Part shown: positions 15,933 through 26,259 of the stretch, in pieces
How the letters are laid out: each line of letters opens with the position of its first letter
Numbering within the stretch: the first letter of the stretch is position 1
Assembly (NCBI RefSeq): GCF_018256155.1
Contig: NZ_JAERLY010000003.1
Coordinates: forward strand, 62,001 to 126,000
Length of the DNA stretch: 64,000 nt
Direction of reading: 5' to 3'
Source of the DNA: Gluconobacter sp. Dm-62
Lineage (GTDB): Bacteria; Pseudomonadota; Alphaproteobacteria; Acetobacterales; Acetobacteraceae
Position numbers and translations under genes: made by a program
Notes under the pieces: model-generated
What the model was told of the DNA's origin: nothing
The model's database searches: none
What the model saw: only the letters and a program-made list of their open reading frames with translations

Positions 15933-16538
15933 ATGAAACTTCTCCACATCGATTCCAGCATCCTCGGTGACAGCTCCGCCAGCCGTCAGGTCAGTGCCGC
16001 CGCTGTCGCCCAGTTCCGCAAGAAAGACCCGTCCGTCGAGGTCATTTCCCTCGATCTCGCCAGCGATCCGCTGCCGCATCTGGACGTTGAAGCCCTGTCC
16101 TGGCTCGGCAAGGAGCTGACGCCGGACGTCTCCGGCCGTCCCGAACTGATTGCTGGCGCAAATGCCCTGAAGACCTTCCAGGCCGCTGACGTCGTCGTCA
16201 TCGGCGTGCCGATGTACAATCTGTCGATTCCCAGCCAGCTTAAATCCTGGATCGACCGCATCATGGTGGCGGGCCAGACCTTCCGCTACGGCGCAAACGG
16301 GATCGAAGGTCTCGCCAAGGGCAAGAAGGTCGTGCTCGCCGTGGCGCGTGGCGGTCTCTATGGCGAGGGCTCTCCGGCAGCATCCTTCGAGCATCAGCTC
16401 AGCTATCTGAAGTCCGTTTTCGCCATGATCGGCATCACGGACCTCACCGTGATCGAGGCCGAGGGCCTCGCCACGAATGGTGGCGCCGACCGTGCCCGTA
16501 TCCTGTCGGACGCGGAACAGAAGGCCAGCGCGCTTTAA
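15933..16538 (+). CDS. azoR: FMN-dependent NADH-azoreductase
   Basis: A flavodoxin-fold quinone reductase/azoreductase, homodimeric, carrying out two-electron reduction of quinones and azo dyes in the cytoplasm. The 201-residue product starts MKLLHIDSSI with the FMN phosphate loop (SILGDSSASRQ), followed by PMYNLSIPSQLKSWIDRI and ARGGLYGEG, all characteristic. The ATG at 15933 follows GGAAAGATCAAA. Its stop codon directly abuts the stop of the convergent hmp gene. The divergent HxlR regulator probably controls it. Confidence 0.93.
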   Translation: MKLLHIDSSILGDSSASRQVSAAAVAQFRKKDPSVEVISLDLASDPLPHLDVEALSWLGKELTPDVSGRPELIAGANALKTFQAADVVVIGVPMYNLSIPSQLKSWIDRIMVAGQTFRYGANGIEGLAKGKKVVLAVARGGLYGEGSPAASFEHQLSYLKSVFAMIGITDLTVIEAEGLATNGGADRARILSDAEQKASAL

Positions 16539-17720
16539 TCAGTCCGTTACCCCGGTATCCGGTCCGAACGTCTCGTAACGCAGGCGCTCGGCTGGAATCC
16601 CGGCGTCCGGCAGGCTGTGCACCATGTCACGCATGAAGCCTGTCGGACCACACAGATAGGTCGAGACGCCGACGGGGAGATGCCCGGCAACCCACGCGGC
16701 GGTCGGGCGACCCTCCGTGGCCGTCAGGCATGTCGCGATCCGGATGCGCCCCGCTGAACTGCGGGAGAGTTCCGCGAGACGCTCCGCAAATGGCGCGGTC
16801 TCTGCGGAATGGGCAATCTGTACGACATGTACGGGTGTTGTGACGCCGGGCTGGGCCAGCGCTTCCAGCATCCCGATCATCGGCGTGATCCCGATTCCGG
16901 CGCAGACGAACGCCAGCGGTCCTTCGACCCTCTCCGGCAGCACGAAGTTGCCAGCAGGCGGAGACAGCAGAACCTCCGTGCCCTCAGAGTTTCCGCTGTT
17001 CAGCCAGCCTGAAACAGTACCGTTCGGCACATGACGAACACTGATGCGATAGCCCTTCTGGTTCGGGCGGGAGGTGATGCTGTAATTGCGGCGCGTCCGC
17101 CCATGACCCGGAATGTCCAGATCCACACCCAGATACTGCCCCGGAACGGCGCTGATGACCGGCTTTCCGTCCACTGGTTCCAGCTCGAGGGACGTGACAT
17201 TCGCACATTCCGGCACGGCACGGACAATGCGGAACAGACGCCAACCGGTCCAGCCGCCTTCAGCATGGGCACTGCTATCGTAAAGCTGATGCTCACGGCC
17301 GATCAGGATATCGGCCAGCGCCCAGTAGGCTTTGCCCCAGGCGTCAAGGATTTCCGGCGTTGCGGCATCCCCCAGAACGGCCGAAATCGCGCCGAGCAGG
17401 GCCGTGGCGACATGTGGATAATGCTCGGGCTGGATTTCGAGGCTGGCATGTTTCTGCGCGATCCGTTCGACCGCACCACCCATCACACCCAGATTGTCGA
17501 TGTTCTTCGCATAGGCCAGCACGGCCATCGCCAGCGCCCGGGGCTGCGTCCCGGTGGACTGGTGCGTGGGGTCGAACATTTCCGCAATCGCGTGATCGGC
17601 CAGAAGGCGGCGGTACATTTCGGACGTGATCGTCACGCCATGGGCTTCGAGCGCCGGGATGGTCGCCTTGATGATGGCGATGGTCTCGGGCGTGAGGCTG
17701 CGGTCGGCTGAAGTGGACAT
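16539..17720 (-). CDS. hmp: flavohaemoprotein, nitric oxide dioxygenase
   Basis: Oxidises NO to nitrate with O2 and NAD(P)H. Three domains are visible in the 393 residues: a globin (about 10-145) with proximal His91 in AQKHASL, an FAD domain with RRNYSITS, and an NAD domain with CAGIGITPMIGML and the C-terminal YLCGPTGFM and YETFGP. All cofactor motifs are intact. It is divergent from nsrR and its start is 15 bases from a palindrome matching the NsrR consensus, so it should be derepressed by NO. It converges on azoR with no bases between the two stop codons. Confidence 0.96.
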   Translation of the reverse strand: MSTSADRSLTPETIAIIKATIPALEAHGVTITSEMYRRLLADHAIAEMFDPTHQSTGTQPRALAMAVLAYAKNIDNLGVMGGAVERIAQKHASLEIQPEHYPHVATALLGAISAVLGDAATPEILDAWGKAYWALADILIGREHQLYDSSAHAEGGWTGWRLFRIVRAVPECANVTSLELEPVDGKPVISAVPGQYLGVDLDIPGHGRTRRNYSITSRPNQKGYRISVRHVPNGTVSGWLNSGNSEGTEVLLSPPAGNFVLPERVEGPLAFVCAGIGITPMIGMLEALAQPGVTTPVHVVQIAHSAETAPFAERLAELSRSSAGRIRIATCLTATEGRPTAAWVAGHLPVGVSTYLCGPTGFMRDMVHSLPDAGIPAERLRYETFGPDTGVTD

Positions 17721-17734
17721 GAGTGGTCCCTTTA

Positions 17735-17757
17735 AAGGTGCATTTAAAATACATCTT
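17735..17757. promoter_or_regulatory. NsrR operator between hmp and nsrR
   Basis: AAGGTGCATTT (17735-17745) faces AAATACATCTT (17747-17757) around one central base, an almost perfect 23-bp palindrome. It matches the published NsrR pattern (AAGATGCATTT and its inverse). It lies in the divergent promoter region and should serve both genes. Confidence 0.85.
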
Positions 17758-17800
17758 TAAAAACGTGACCTGCGCCTGTCAATCTGGCAGAGGAGTCGCC

Positions 17801-18268
17801 ATGCGCCTGACACTGCACACCGATTACGCCCTGCGCGTGTTGATCCATCTTGGAGTTCACCATCTGGGGCCCTGTTCGACACGCCGCATCTCCATCCGCG
17901 AGATCGCGCAGGCTTATCGCATTTCCGAAAACCATCTGGTGAAGGTCGTGCACCGTCTGGGGCAGGGTGGTTTCGTCACCACCGTTCGCGGACGTGGTGG
18001 CGGGCTGGAACTCGCGCGCCCGGCTTCAGAGATCAATGTGGGCGCAGTCGTCCGCTTCACGGAAGACGATATGGCGCTGGTGGACTGCGAAGGCCGCAAC
18101 AGCACGGACGGACGGCCCTGCGTTCTCTCCCCGGCCTGCGTATTGCGCGGTGTGCTGGGTGATGCACTGAGCGCGTTTCTGGCGGTGCTGGACGGCTATA
18201 CGCTGGCCGATCTGCTGACGGGGCGTGAGGCAGCGCTTCTGGGCCTGACCGCTCCTCCCGGAGACTGA
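17801..18268 (+). CDS. nsrR: Rrf2-family NO-sensing repressor
   Basis: A 155-residue Rrf2 winged-helix protein (MRLTLHTDYALRVLIHLG, GGFVTTVRGRGGGLELARP). Three cysteines for an NO-sensitive Fe-S cluster are at 96, 107 and 113; the last two are in RPCVLSPACVLR. The end GYTLADLL matches the NsrR subgroup. The first cysteine spacing is longer than in E. coli NsrR by about five residues, so the cluster loop is extended. I use the ATG at 17801; an upstream in-frame GTG (17723) would run through the operator. Divergent from hmp. Confidence 0.92.
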   Translation: MRLTLHTDYALRVLIHLGVHHLGPCSTRRISIREIAQAYRISENHLVKVVHRLGQGGFVTTVRGRGGGLELARPASEINVGAVVRFTEDDMALVDCEGRNSTDGRPCVLSPACVLRGVLGDALSAFLAVLDGYTLADLLTGREAALLGLTAPPGD

Positions 18269-18367
18269 GCCAGAAAACCGAGATTTCCGGAATGTGAATG
18301 GACCTTCTGCGCTCCCGTGCGTCATCTCGGATGAGCCTACGACACGCAGAAATCCGAAGAGCCTCAC

Positions 18368-18752
18368 ATGTGCCAGCAGAATTTCCGCAGCACCCTGACC
18401 GGATCGTTCTCGACGCCATGCGATGACAATCCCACTGTCGCCATGATCGAGGCCGCATACCAGCACCATGACATCGATGCGCGTTACACCAAATGTGACG
18501 TCAAAGCAGACGGCCTGAAAGATCCTGTGGCAGGTGCGGGGGCCGTGGAATGAGTCGGGGTCAACTGTTCCTTGCTGCTCAAGGTCGAGACCCTGCGACA
18601 AAGAAGGATTGATCGTTGCCAATGCCATTCCGAAGCAGCCCAGAACGTGGCTGCGCCGTGAAGCGGAAGGCAAGGGCTGCACCGTGCTGGACAAGACGCT
18701 GGATGCCGGGGTTATGGAAAAGATCCCAAAGGATATTTTCGACGCGGCCTGA
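18368..18752 (+). pseudogene. decayed shikimate dehydrogenase-like gene
   Basis: Two adjacent pieces in different frames look like the ends of one AroE-family gene. The first (18368-18553) reads LTGSFSTPCDDNPTVAMIE and AAYQHHDIDARY, the N-terminal substrate-binding part. The second (in the frame of 18534-18752) reads VANAIPKQPRTWLRREAE and KGCTVLD, then jumps to AGVMEKIPKDIFDAA, the C-terminal part with the usual GMLVNQ segment missing. The central nucleotide-binding domain is absent. The gene therefore carries at least one frameshift and two deletions. The 99 bases before it hold nothing I can recognise. Confidence 0.7.
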
Positions 18753-18755
18753 CAT

Positions 18756-18788
18756 AAAAAACCCGGTGGCTCCGAAGAGGCCACCGGG
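18756..18788 (-). terminator. terminator after dnaJ
   Basis: CCCGGTGGC (18762-18770) and GCCACCGGG (18780-18788) form a perfect 9-bp stem. A run of six A (18756-18761) gives the T-tract on the minus strand; T residues at 18790-18794 make it usable in both directions. Confidence 0.85.
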
Positions 18789-18809
18789 CTTTTTGTAATC
18801 CTGAAAAGA

Positions 18810-19952
18810 TCAGCGTCCGTCGAAGAAGTCGCGGACCTTGGCAAAGAAGCCGCTGTTTTCGGGGCTGCCCTTGGCGTGGTCGTCCCCGGCTTCCTTCTCG
18901 AATTCTTCAAGAAGCTCGCGCTGGCGCTTCGTCAGATGGCTCGGCGTCTCAACCGAGACCTGAATATACATGTCGCCGCGGGCCGAAGAGCGCAGGACCG
19001 AGAAACCCTTGCCGCGCAGACGGAACGTCTCGCCCGTCTGTGTGCCCGCAGGGATGCGGACCTTGGTGCGGCCACCATCCACAACCGGAACTTCGACTTC
19101 CGTCCCAAGTGCGGCCTGCGTCATGCGCAGCGGAACGCGGCAATAGATGTTCGCCCCGTCGCGCTGGAAAATGTCATGCGACAGGACGGAGATGTGCACA
19201 TACAGATCGCCCGGCTGCACACCTTCGCCACCGGCCTCACCCTTGCCCGCCATGCGGATGCGCGTGCCATCCTCGACGCCGGCCGGGATGTCGATGCTGA
19301 TGGTTTCCGTTTTCGCTTCCGTGCCCGTCCCATGACAGACCTTGCACGGATTGCTGACGGTGCGTCCCGAACCATGGCAGGTCGGGCAGGGGCGCTCCAC
19401 GAGGAAGAAGCCCTGCTGCGCCCGGACCTTGCCCGCACCATGACAGGTCGGACACGTGCTGCTGCCGGCATTGGGATCGGCCGAGCCTGAACCATGACAG
19501 GAGCTGCACGCCACGCGGGTGCGGACCTCAACGTCCTTCTTCACGCCCGTGAAGGCTTCCATCAGCGTGATTTCGACCTGAACCTGAACATCCGCCCCGG
19601 TCCGGCGTCCACCACCCCGACGGCCACCCATCATGTCCCCGAACATCTGGTCGAAGATGTCGCCCAGACCGCCAGCACCGGCAAAACCACCGCCGAAGCC
19701 GCCGCCCATTCCACCCATGCCACCTTCAAAGGCGTCATGGCCGTACTGGTCATAGGCAGCACGCTTCTGCGCGTCCTTCAGGACATCATAGGCTTCGTTG
19801 ATTTCCTTGAATTTCTGCTCGGCAGCGTCATCACCCGGATTGCGATCGGGGTGAAAGCGCATGGCCTGCTTGCGGAAAGCTTTCTTCAGCTCGTCCGGCG
19901 AGGCCGTGCGGGAGACTTCAAGGGATTCGTAATAGTCGATTCTGGTGGCCAT
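18810..19952 (-). CDS. dnaJ: chaperone DnaJ (Hsp40)
   Basis: Co-chaperone that loads substrates on DnaK and stimulates its ATPase. The 380-residue product has the J domain (residues 1-70, HPD in RFHPDRN), a Gly/Phe-rich linker (about 78-115), four zinc-binding repeats ([32 protein letters not shown]) and the two beta-sandwich C-terminal domains. It follows dnaK on the same strand, but 143 bases and two hairpins lie between them, so transcription may be only partly coupled. Confidence 0.97.
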   Translation of the reverse strand: MATRIDYYESLEVSRTASPDELKKAFRKQAMRFHPDRNPGDDAAEQKFKEINEAYDVLKDAQKRAAYDQYGHDAFEGGMGGMGGGFGGGFAGAGGLGDIFDQMFGDMMGGRRGGGRRTGADVQVQVEITLMEAFTGVKKDVEVRTRVACSSCHGSGSADPNAGSSTCPTCHGAGKVRAQQGFFLVERPCPTCHGSGRTVSNPCKVCHGTGTEAKTETISIDIPAGVEDGTRIRMAGKGEAGGEGVQPGDLYVHISVLSHDIFQRDGANIYCRVPLRMTQAALGTEVEVPVVDGGRTKVRIPAGTQTGETFRLRGKGFSVLRSSARGDMYIQVSVETPSHLTKRQRELLEEFEKEAGDDHAKGSPENSGFFAKVRDFFDGR

Positions 19953-20011
19953 GGTCGGTCCTTGGGGCGTTCCGGAAGGCGGTCCCTGTTATGGGCCGGA
20001 AAAACAAGAAT

Positions 20012-20079
20012 GGCGCCCACCCCCTTGCGGGAACGGGCGCCCTCGGAAAACAAGGTCAGACGGGGTGTTCAGCCCCGTC
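20012..20079 (-). terminator. hairpins between dnaK and dnaJ
   Basis: Reading the minus strand after dnaK: GACGGGG / CCCCGTC (20059-20065 and 20073-20079), then GGCGCCC / GGGCGCC (20012-20018 and 20035-20041) followed by ATTCTTGTTTTT. The second looks like an attenuating terminator; it may reduce dnaJ expression relative to dnaK. Confidence 0.55.
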
Positions 20080-20095
20080 CGGGAAAGTCACCCGA

Positions 20096-22000
<1,905 letters not shown>

Positions 22001-22100
22001 GTAAATCAGTCCTCTCAGCGGCCCGTCCCGGCCCTGTGAGGCACCGGATCGAACCCTATTGACGTATCCAGACCCTCACGGGCCTGTGTTCCGACTCATG

Positions 22101-22129
22101 ATCTAGGCAACGCCGCAAGGTCTTTCAAG
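22101..22129 (-). promoter_or_regulatory. sigma-32 (RpoH) promoter of dnaK
   Basis: On the minus strand CTTGAAA (22129-22123), 15 bases, then CCTAGAT (22107-22101). This fits the alphaproteobacterial RpoH pattern of CTTGAAA and CCTATNT, with a G replacing one T. It lies about 100 bases before the dnaK ATG. Confidence 0.7.
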
Positions 22130-22269
22130 CACTTGGACGACACATTTCGTCGAGAATGTTCGCTCTGCGGAGCATGAAGGGGAAGATGGCTGTTTCAGAT
22201 ATGGGCATCCCCCTCTAGTAAGGTTGTGTCTTCCGCTTTGCCTGCCAATGGGACAGTCTTCATACAGCC

Positions 22270-23415
22270 ATGCCGAATCATCCTTACTTTCGTGCCACGC
22301 TGCTGGCTGCCTTGGCCTGTTTTTCCGCAACTGGTCTCTCCGCCTGTGGCCCGATGGGCCCCGGAAAACTGCGGAACGACCAGCTCGAATACTCCCGTGC
22401 GCTGGGCGATACGCAGAAGCACGAGATGCTGCTGAACATTGTCCGTCTGCGTTATGCTGACCCACCAACCTTCCTCGATACGACGCAGGTGATTGCAGGC
22501 TACAGCGTATCCAAGAGCATCAGCGGCGGCTTTTACGCCTATCCGGCGACCGCGGTAGGGAACTACCTGTTCGGCACGGGGACGATGTCTCTCGGGGAAA
22601 ACCCGACCTTTACCTACCAGCCGGTGACGGGCCAGCAATATGCTGAAAACGTGGTCCGTCCGATCTCGCCCACTGTTATCATGCCCCTCAGTCTTGGTGG
22701 CCTGCCGATCGATACATTGCTGCGTCTGACGGCACAGTCGATTGATGGCCTGTCCAATGTCCGCGGGCTTGGTGCGGGCCCGTTCGGGGGCGGGTCCGTG
22801 CGGTTTTATCTGCTTCTGCACGACCTGCGACAGCTTCAGATTGCGGGGGCCATGACCATCCGCATCACTACCGAAAGCGCCACGCCACCCGACCCCAAAA
22901 AGAATGGCGGAAAATCCGACAGCAACGGCGGCAATGGCGGCGGGGCGGAACGGTCCTATCTCGTCCTGACTTCCACGTCGGACAGCAACCTGCTGGCAAT
23001 CCAGGCGGAAGTGCGCCGTCTGCTGCATCTTGATCCGACTGCGGAAGAGGCGGAGATCGTCTACGGCCCTTATCCGAAGCACTCAGGACAGATTGCCATT
23101 CTGACCCGGTCGATGCTCGCGATGCTGACGCAGCTCGCCTACGAAGTCGAAGTCCCGGAAGATGATATCAAGACCGGGCGTACGCCCCCCACGATCGGAC
23201 AGGTCGGGATCGAGAACCGACCGGAAGTGGTGATTCATTCGGGCAAGGAAGAACCCGATGCGCGTTATGCTGCCGTAAGTTACAACGATACCTGGTTCTG
23301 GATCAGTGACAGGGATTTTCAGAGCAAACTGGCCTTTACGATGGTGCAGGTTCTTGCAGCTCTTGCAGCGACCAATCATACAGGCGGTGCTGTCGTGACT
23401 ATCCCGGCCGGGTAA
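22270..23415 (+). CDS. orphan outer-membrane/periplasmic lipoprotein
   Basis: I do not recognise the family. The 381-residue product starts with a lipoprotein signal peptide: a hydrophobic stretch (about 9-24) and a lipobox LSAC with Cys26. The next residues (GPMGPGK) carry no Asp at +2, so outer-membrane sorting is expected. After it comes LLNIVRLRYADPPTFLD, then a predicted alpha/beta body with a low-complexity Gly/Asn insertion at about residues 213-227 (KNGGKSDSNGGNGGG). LNIVRLRYxDxPxF is a pattern I associate with uncharacterised proteobacterial lipoproteins. It precedes sldBA by 151 bases; a functional link is unproven. Confidence 0.7.
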   Translation: MPNHPYFRATLLAALACFSATGLSACGPMGPGKLRNDQLEYSRALGDTQKHEMLLNIVRLRYADPPTFLDTTQVIAGYSVSKSISGGFYAYPATAVGNYLFGTGTMSLGENPTFTYQPVTGQQYAENVVRPISPTVIMPLSLGGLPIDTLLRLTAQSIDGLSNVRGLGAGPFGGGSVRFYLLLHDLRQLQIAGAMTIRITTESATPPDPKKNGGKSDSNGGNGGGAERSYLVLTSTSDSNLLAIQAEVRRLLHLDPTAEEAEIVYGPYPKHSGQIAILTRSMLAMLTQLAYEVEVPEDDIKTGRTPPTIGQVGIENRPEVVIHSGKEEPDARYAAVSYNDTWFWISDRDFQSKLAFTMVQVLAALAATNHTGGAVVTIPAG

Positions 23416-23566
23416 TAAAGATAACGTTCATTTGAATTCACCGAAGTGAAACTGTATTCGAACACGGTTTTGTTAGAGTGGAATTCAACAATATTGGAAA
23501 AGAGCCATAGCTTTCCTGAAAGTCTGGAATTACCGTCCGGGCTATCAGTTCAGGAGGCTTTCACCA

Positions 23567-23947
23567 ATGCCAAATACTTATGGCAACAGGACCCTGACCG
23601 AGTGGCTCACACTGGTCCTTGGGGTCGTTATCATTCTGGTGGGGCTGTTCTTCGTTATCGGCGGGGCTGACCTCGCGATGCTGGGCGGCTCTGTCTATTA
23701 CGTTCTCTGTGGCATCCTGTTGGTCGCCAGTGGTGTTTTCATGGTCATGGGACGCACGCTGGGCGCATTCCTCTATCTGGGTGCGCTGGGCTACACATGG
23801 ATCTGGTCGCTGTGGGAAGTGGGCTTAAGCCCCGTTGATCTTCTCCCGCGTGATTTCGGCCCGACGCTGCTGGGTATCCTTGTCGCCCTCACCATTCCGG
23901 TTCTTCGCCGGATGGAAACCCGTCGTACCCTGAGGGGAGCCGTCTGA
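23567..23947 (+). CDS. sldB: PQQ polyol dehydrogenase small membrane subunit
   Basis: Hydrophobic 126-residue anchor for the PQQ-dependent glycerol/sorbitol/arabitol dehydrogenase, thought to pass electrons to ubiquinone. Four to five membrane segments are visible (about residues 13-34, 38-57, 60-80 and 100-116). It resembles the membrane part of the single-chain glucose dehydrogenase. A strong AGGAGG lies nine bases upstream of the ATG. Its TGA overlaps the sldA ATG by one base, coupling the two. The 151-base leader before it has two GAATTC-containing stretches but no promoter I can assign with confidence. Confidence 0.95.
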   Translation: MPNTYGNRTLTEWLTLVLGVVIILVGLFFVIGGADLAMLGGSVYYVLCGILLVASGVFMVMGRTLGAFLYLGALGYTWIWSLWEVGLSPVDLLPRDFGPTLLGILVALTIPVLRRMETRRTLRGAV

Positions 23948-26172
23948 TGCGCAGATCCCATCTTCTTGCCACCGCCGCCTGTGCCACGCTGGCCTGCGCT
24001 CCGCTGGTCGCCAATGCCCAGTTCGCCCCTGCAGGGAGCGGCGGTTCGCCGACCTCCACAGTGCCTGGCCCCGGCAATGGCAATTCCTTCGAGCCGACCG
24101 AAAACGCTCCGTCTGCGACGAGCCGCTTTTCCGGCCCTTCGCCATATGCGCCTCAGGCCCCTGGTGTGAACGCCGCCAATCTGCCGGATATCGGGTCCAT
24201 GGATCCGAACGAGGTCCCGCAGATGGCCCCGCAGCAGAGTGCCAGTCCGGCCTCTGGTGACTGGGCCGCCTACGGTCATGACGACAGCCAGATGCGCTAT
24301 TCGCCGCTGTCCGAGATCACGCCGCAGAATGCCGATCAGCTCAAGGTCGCCTTCGTTTACCATACCGGCAGTTATCCGCGTCCGGGACAGGTGAACAAAT
24401 GGGCTGCTGAAACCACACCGATCAAGGTGGGTGACGGCCTCTATATGTGTTCGGCTCAGAACGACATCATGAAGCTTGACCCGGCAACGGGTAAGGAAAT
24501 CTGGCGTCACAACATCAACGAGAAATACGAATCCATTCCCTACACCGCCGCGTGTAAGGGCGTGACGTATTTCACGTCGTCGCAGGTGCCTGAAGGCCAG
24601 CCCTGTCATAACCGTATCCTTGAAGGCACGCTCGACATGCGCCTGATCGCGGTTGATGCCGCGACCGGTAATCTGTGCGAGGGCTTCGGCAATGGCGGCC
24701 AGGTCAATCTGATGCAGGGCCTTGGCGAATCCGTTCCAGGTTTCGTGTCCATGACGACGCCGCCGCCGATCGTGAACGGCGTGGCCGTGGTCAACCACGA
24801 AGTTCTCGATGGCCAGCGCCGCTGGGCCCCGTCCGGTGTGATCCGTGGTTATGACGCCGAAAGCGGCAAGTTCCTGTGGGCCTGGGACGTGAATCGTCCC
24901 GACGACCACAGTCAGCCAACCGGCAACAACCACTACAGCCGTGGAACGCCAAACTCCTGGGCTGCGATGACCGGCGATAACGCGCTGGGCCTCGTTTACG
25001 TCCCGACAGGCAACTCGGCCTCTGACTATTACAGTGCGCTGCGCAGCGAAGCGGAGAACAAGGTTTCTTCCGCAGTCGTTGCTCTGGATGTGAAGACGGG
25101 TGCACCGCGCTGGGTCTTCCAGACCGTTCACAAGGACGTCTGGGATTACGATATCGGTTCTCAGGCCACGCTGATGGACATGCCCGGTCCGGATGGTCAG
25201 CCTGTCCCTGCGCTCATTATGCCGACCAAGCGCGGCCAGACCTTCGTGCTCGACCGTCGTGACGGCAAGCCGATCCTGCCGGTCGAGGAGCGTCCCGCTC
25301 CGTCGCCAGGCGTGATCCCGGGCGATCCGCGCTCGCCGACACAGCCCTGGTCCACGGGGTTCCCGGCCCTGCGCGTGCCGGATCTGAAAGAGACGGACAT
25401 GTGGGGTATGTCCCCCCTCGATCAGCTCTTCTGCCGTATCAAGTTCCGCCGCGCGAACTATACGGGCGAGTTCACGCCGCCGAGCGTCGACAAGCCCTGG
25501 ATCGAATATCCGGGCTATAACGGTGGCAGCGACTGGGGCTCCATGTCCTATGACCCGCAGAGCGGCATCCTGATCGCGAACTGGAACATCACCCCGATGT
25601 ACGACCAGCTCGTGACCCGCAAGAAGGCTGACCAGCTTGGCCTGATGCCGATCGACGACCCGAACTACAAGCCGGGTGGTGGCGGAGCCGAGGGTAACGG
25701 CGCCATGGACGGCACGCCTTACGGCATCGTCGTGACCCCGTTCTGGGATCAGTACACGGGTATGATGTGCAACCGTCCGCCCTACGGCATGATCACGGCC
25801 ATCGACATGAAGCACGGTCAGAAGGTGCTTTGGCAGCACCCGCTCGGAACGGCCCGTGCCAACGGTCCGTGGGGTCTGCCGACAGGTCTGCCCTGGGAAA
25901 TCGGCACACCGAACAATGGTGGTTCGGTCGTGACGGCAGGTGGTCTGGTGTTCATCGGTGCGGCTACGGATAACCAGATCCGCGCCATCGACGAGCACAC
26001 CGGCAAGGTAGTCTGGAGCGCGGTCCTTCCGGGCGGCGGACAGGCTAACCCGATGACCTATGAAGCCAATGGTCACCAGTACGTTGCCATCATGGCGGGT
26101 GGACATCACTTCATGATGACGCCGGTCAGCGATCAGCTGGTGGTTTATGCTCTGCCCGATCACAAGGGCTGA
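23947..26172 (+). CDS. sldA: PQQ-dependent polyol (glycerol/D-sorbitol/D-arabitol) dehydrogenase large subunit
   Basis: Periplasmic quinoprotein that oxidises secondary hydroxyls of polyols (sorbitol to sorbose, glycerol to dihydroxyacetone) and also gluconate; the main oxidative-fermentation enzyme of Gluconobacter. The 741-residue product has a signal peptide (cleavage near ANAQF, residue 24), then an eight-bladed propeller with typical tryptophan-docking repeats, for example ATGKEIWRHN, VYVPTGNSA, GAPRWVFQT and HTGKVVWSA. It is near-identical in recall to G. oxydans SldA. Coupled to sldB; needs PQQ and calcium. A G-T-rich hairpin follows the stop. Confidence 0.96.
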   Translation: MRRSHLLATAACATLACAPLVANAQFAPAGSGGSPTSTVPGPGNGNSFEPTENAPSATSRFSGPSPYAPQAPGVNAANLPDIGSMDPNEVPQMAPQQSASPASGDWAAYGHDDSQMRYSPLSEITPQNADQLKVAFVYHTGSYPRPGQVNKWAAETTPIKVGDGLYMCSAQNDIMKLDPATGKEIWRHNINEKYESIPYTAACKGVTYFTSSQVPEGQPCHNRILEGTLDMRLIAVDAATGNLCEGFGNGGQVNLMQGLGESVPGFVSMTTPPPIVNGVAVVNHEVLDGQRRWAPSGVIRGYDAESGKFLWAWDVNRPDDHSQPTGNNHYSRGTPNSWAAMTGDNALGLVYVPTGNSASDYYSALRSEAENKVSSAVVALDVKTGAPRWVFQTVHKDVWDYDIGSQATLMDMPGPDGQPVPALIMPTKRGQTFVLDRRDGKPILPVEERPAPSPGVIPGDPRSPTQPWSTGFPALRVPDLKETDMWGMSPLDQLFCRIKFRRANYTGEFTPPSVDKPWIEYPGYNGGSDWGSMSYDPQSGILIANWNITPMYDQLVTRKKADQLGLMPIDDPNYKPGGGGAEGNGAMDGTPYGIVVTPFWDQYTGMMCNRPPYGMITAIDMKHGQKVLWQHPLGTARANGPWGLPTGLPWEIGTPNNGGSVVTAGGLVFIGAATDNQIRAIDEHTGKVVWSAVLPGGGQANPMTYEANGHQYVAIMAGGHHFMMTPVSDQLVVYALPDHKG

Positions 26173-26219
26173 AAGCAGGGAATGAAAAACCGGGGGCTTA
26201 AAGCTTCCAGCTGACAGGA

Positions 26220-26259
26220 GGGGTGGTTTTCGTGCCGGAAATGGCACGGGAACTGCCCC
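26220..26259 (+). terminator. long wobble-paired hairpin after sldA
   Basis: A 17-bp stem (26220-26236 with 26243-26259, loop GAAAT-type) is continuous only if four G-T pairs are allowed, so it is stable as RNA on the plus strand but not as a perfect DNA palindrome. A weak T-rich tail (TTCGTCGTTT) follows. Probably the sldBA terminator or a 3' stabilising stem. Confidence 0.55.

Noticed and set aside
23791-26247. Long open frame on the minus strand opposite sldA (over 800 codons)
   Set aside because: It is the complement of a strongly biased, well-recognised sldA gene; GC-rich codon use leaves antisense frames open, and the translation shows no family motifs.
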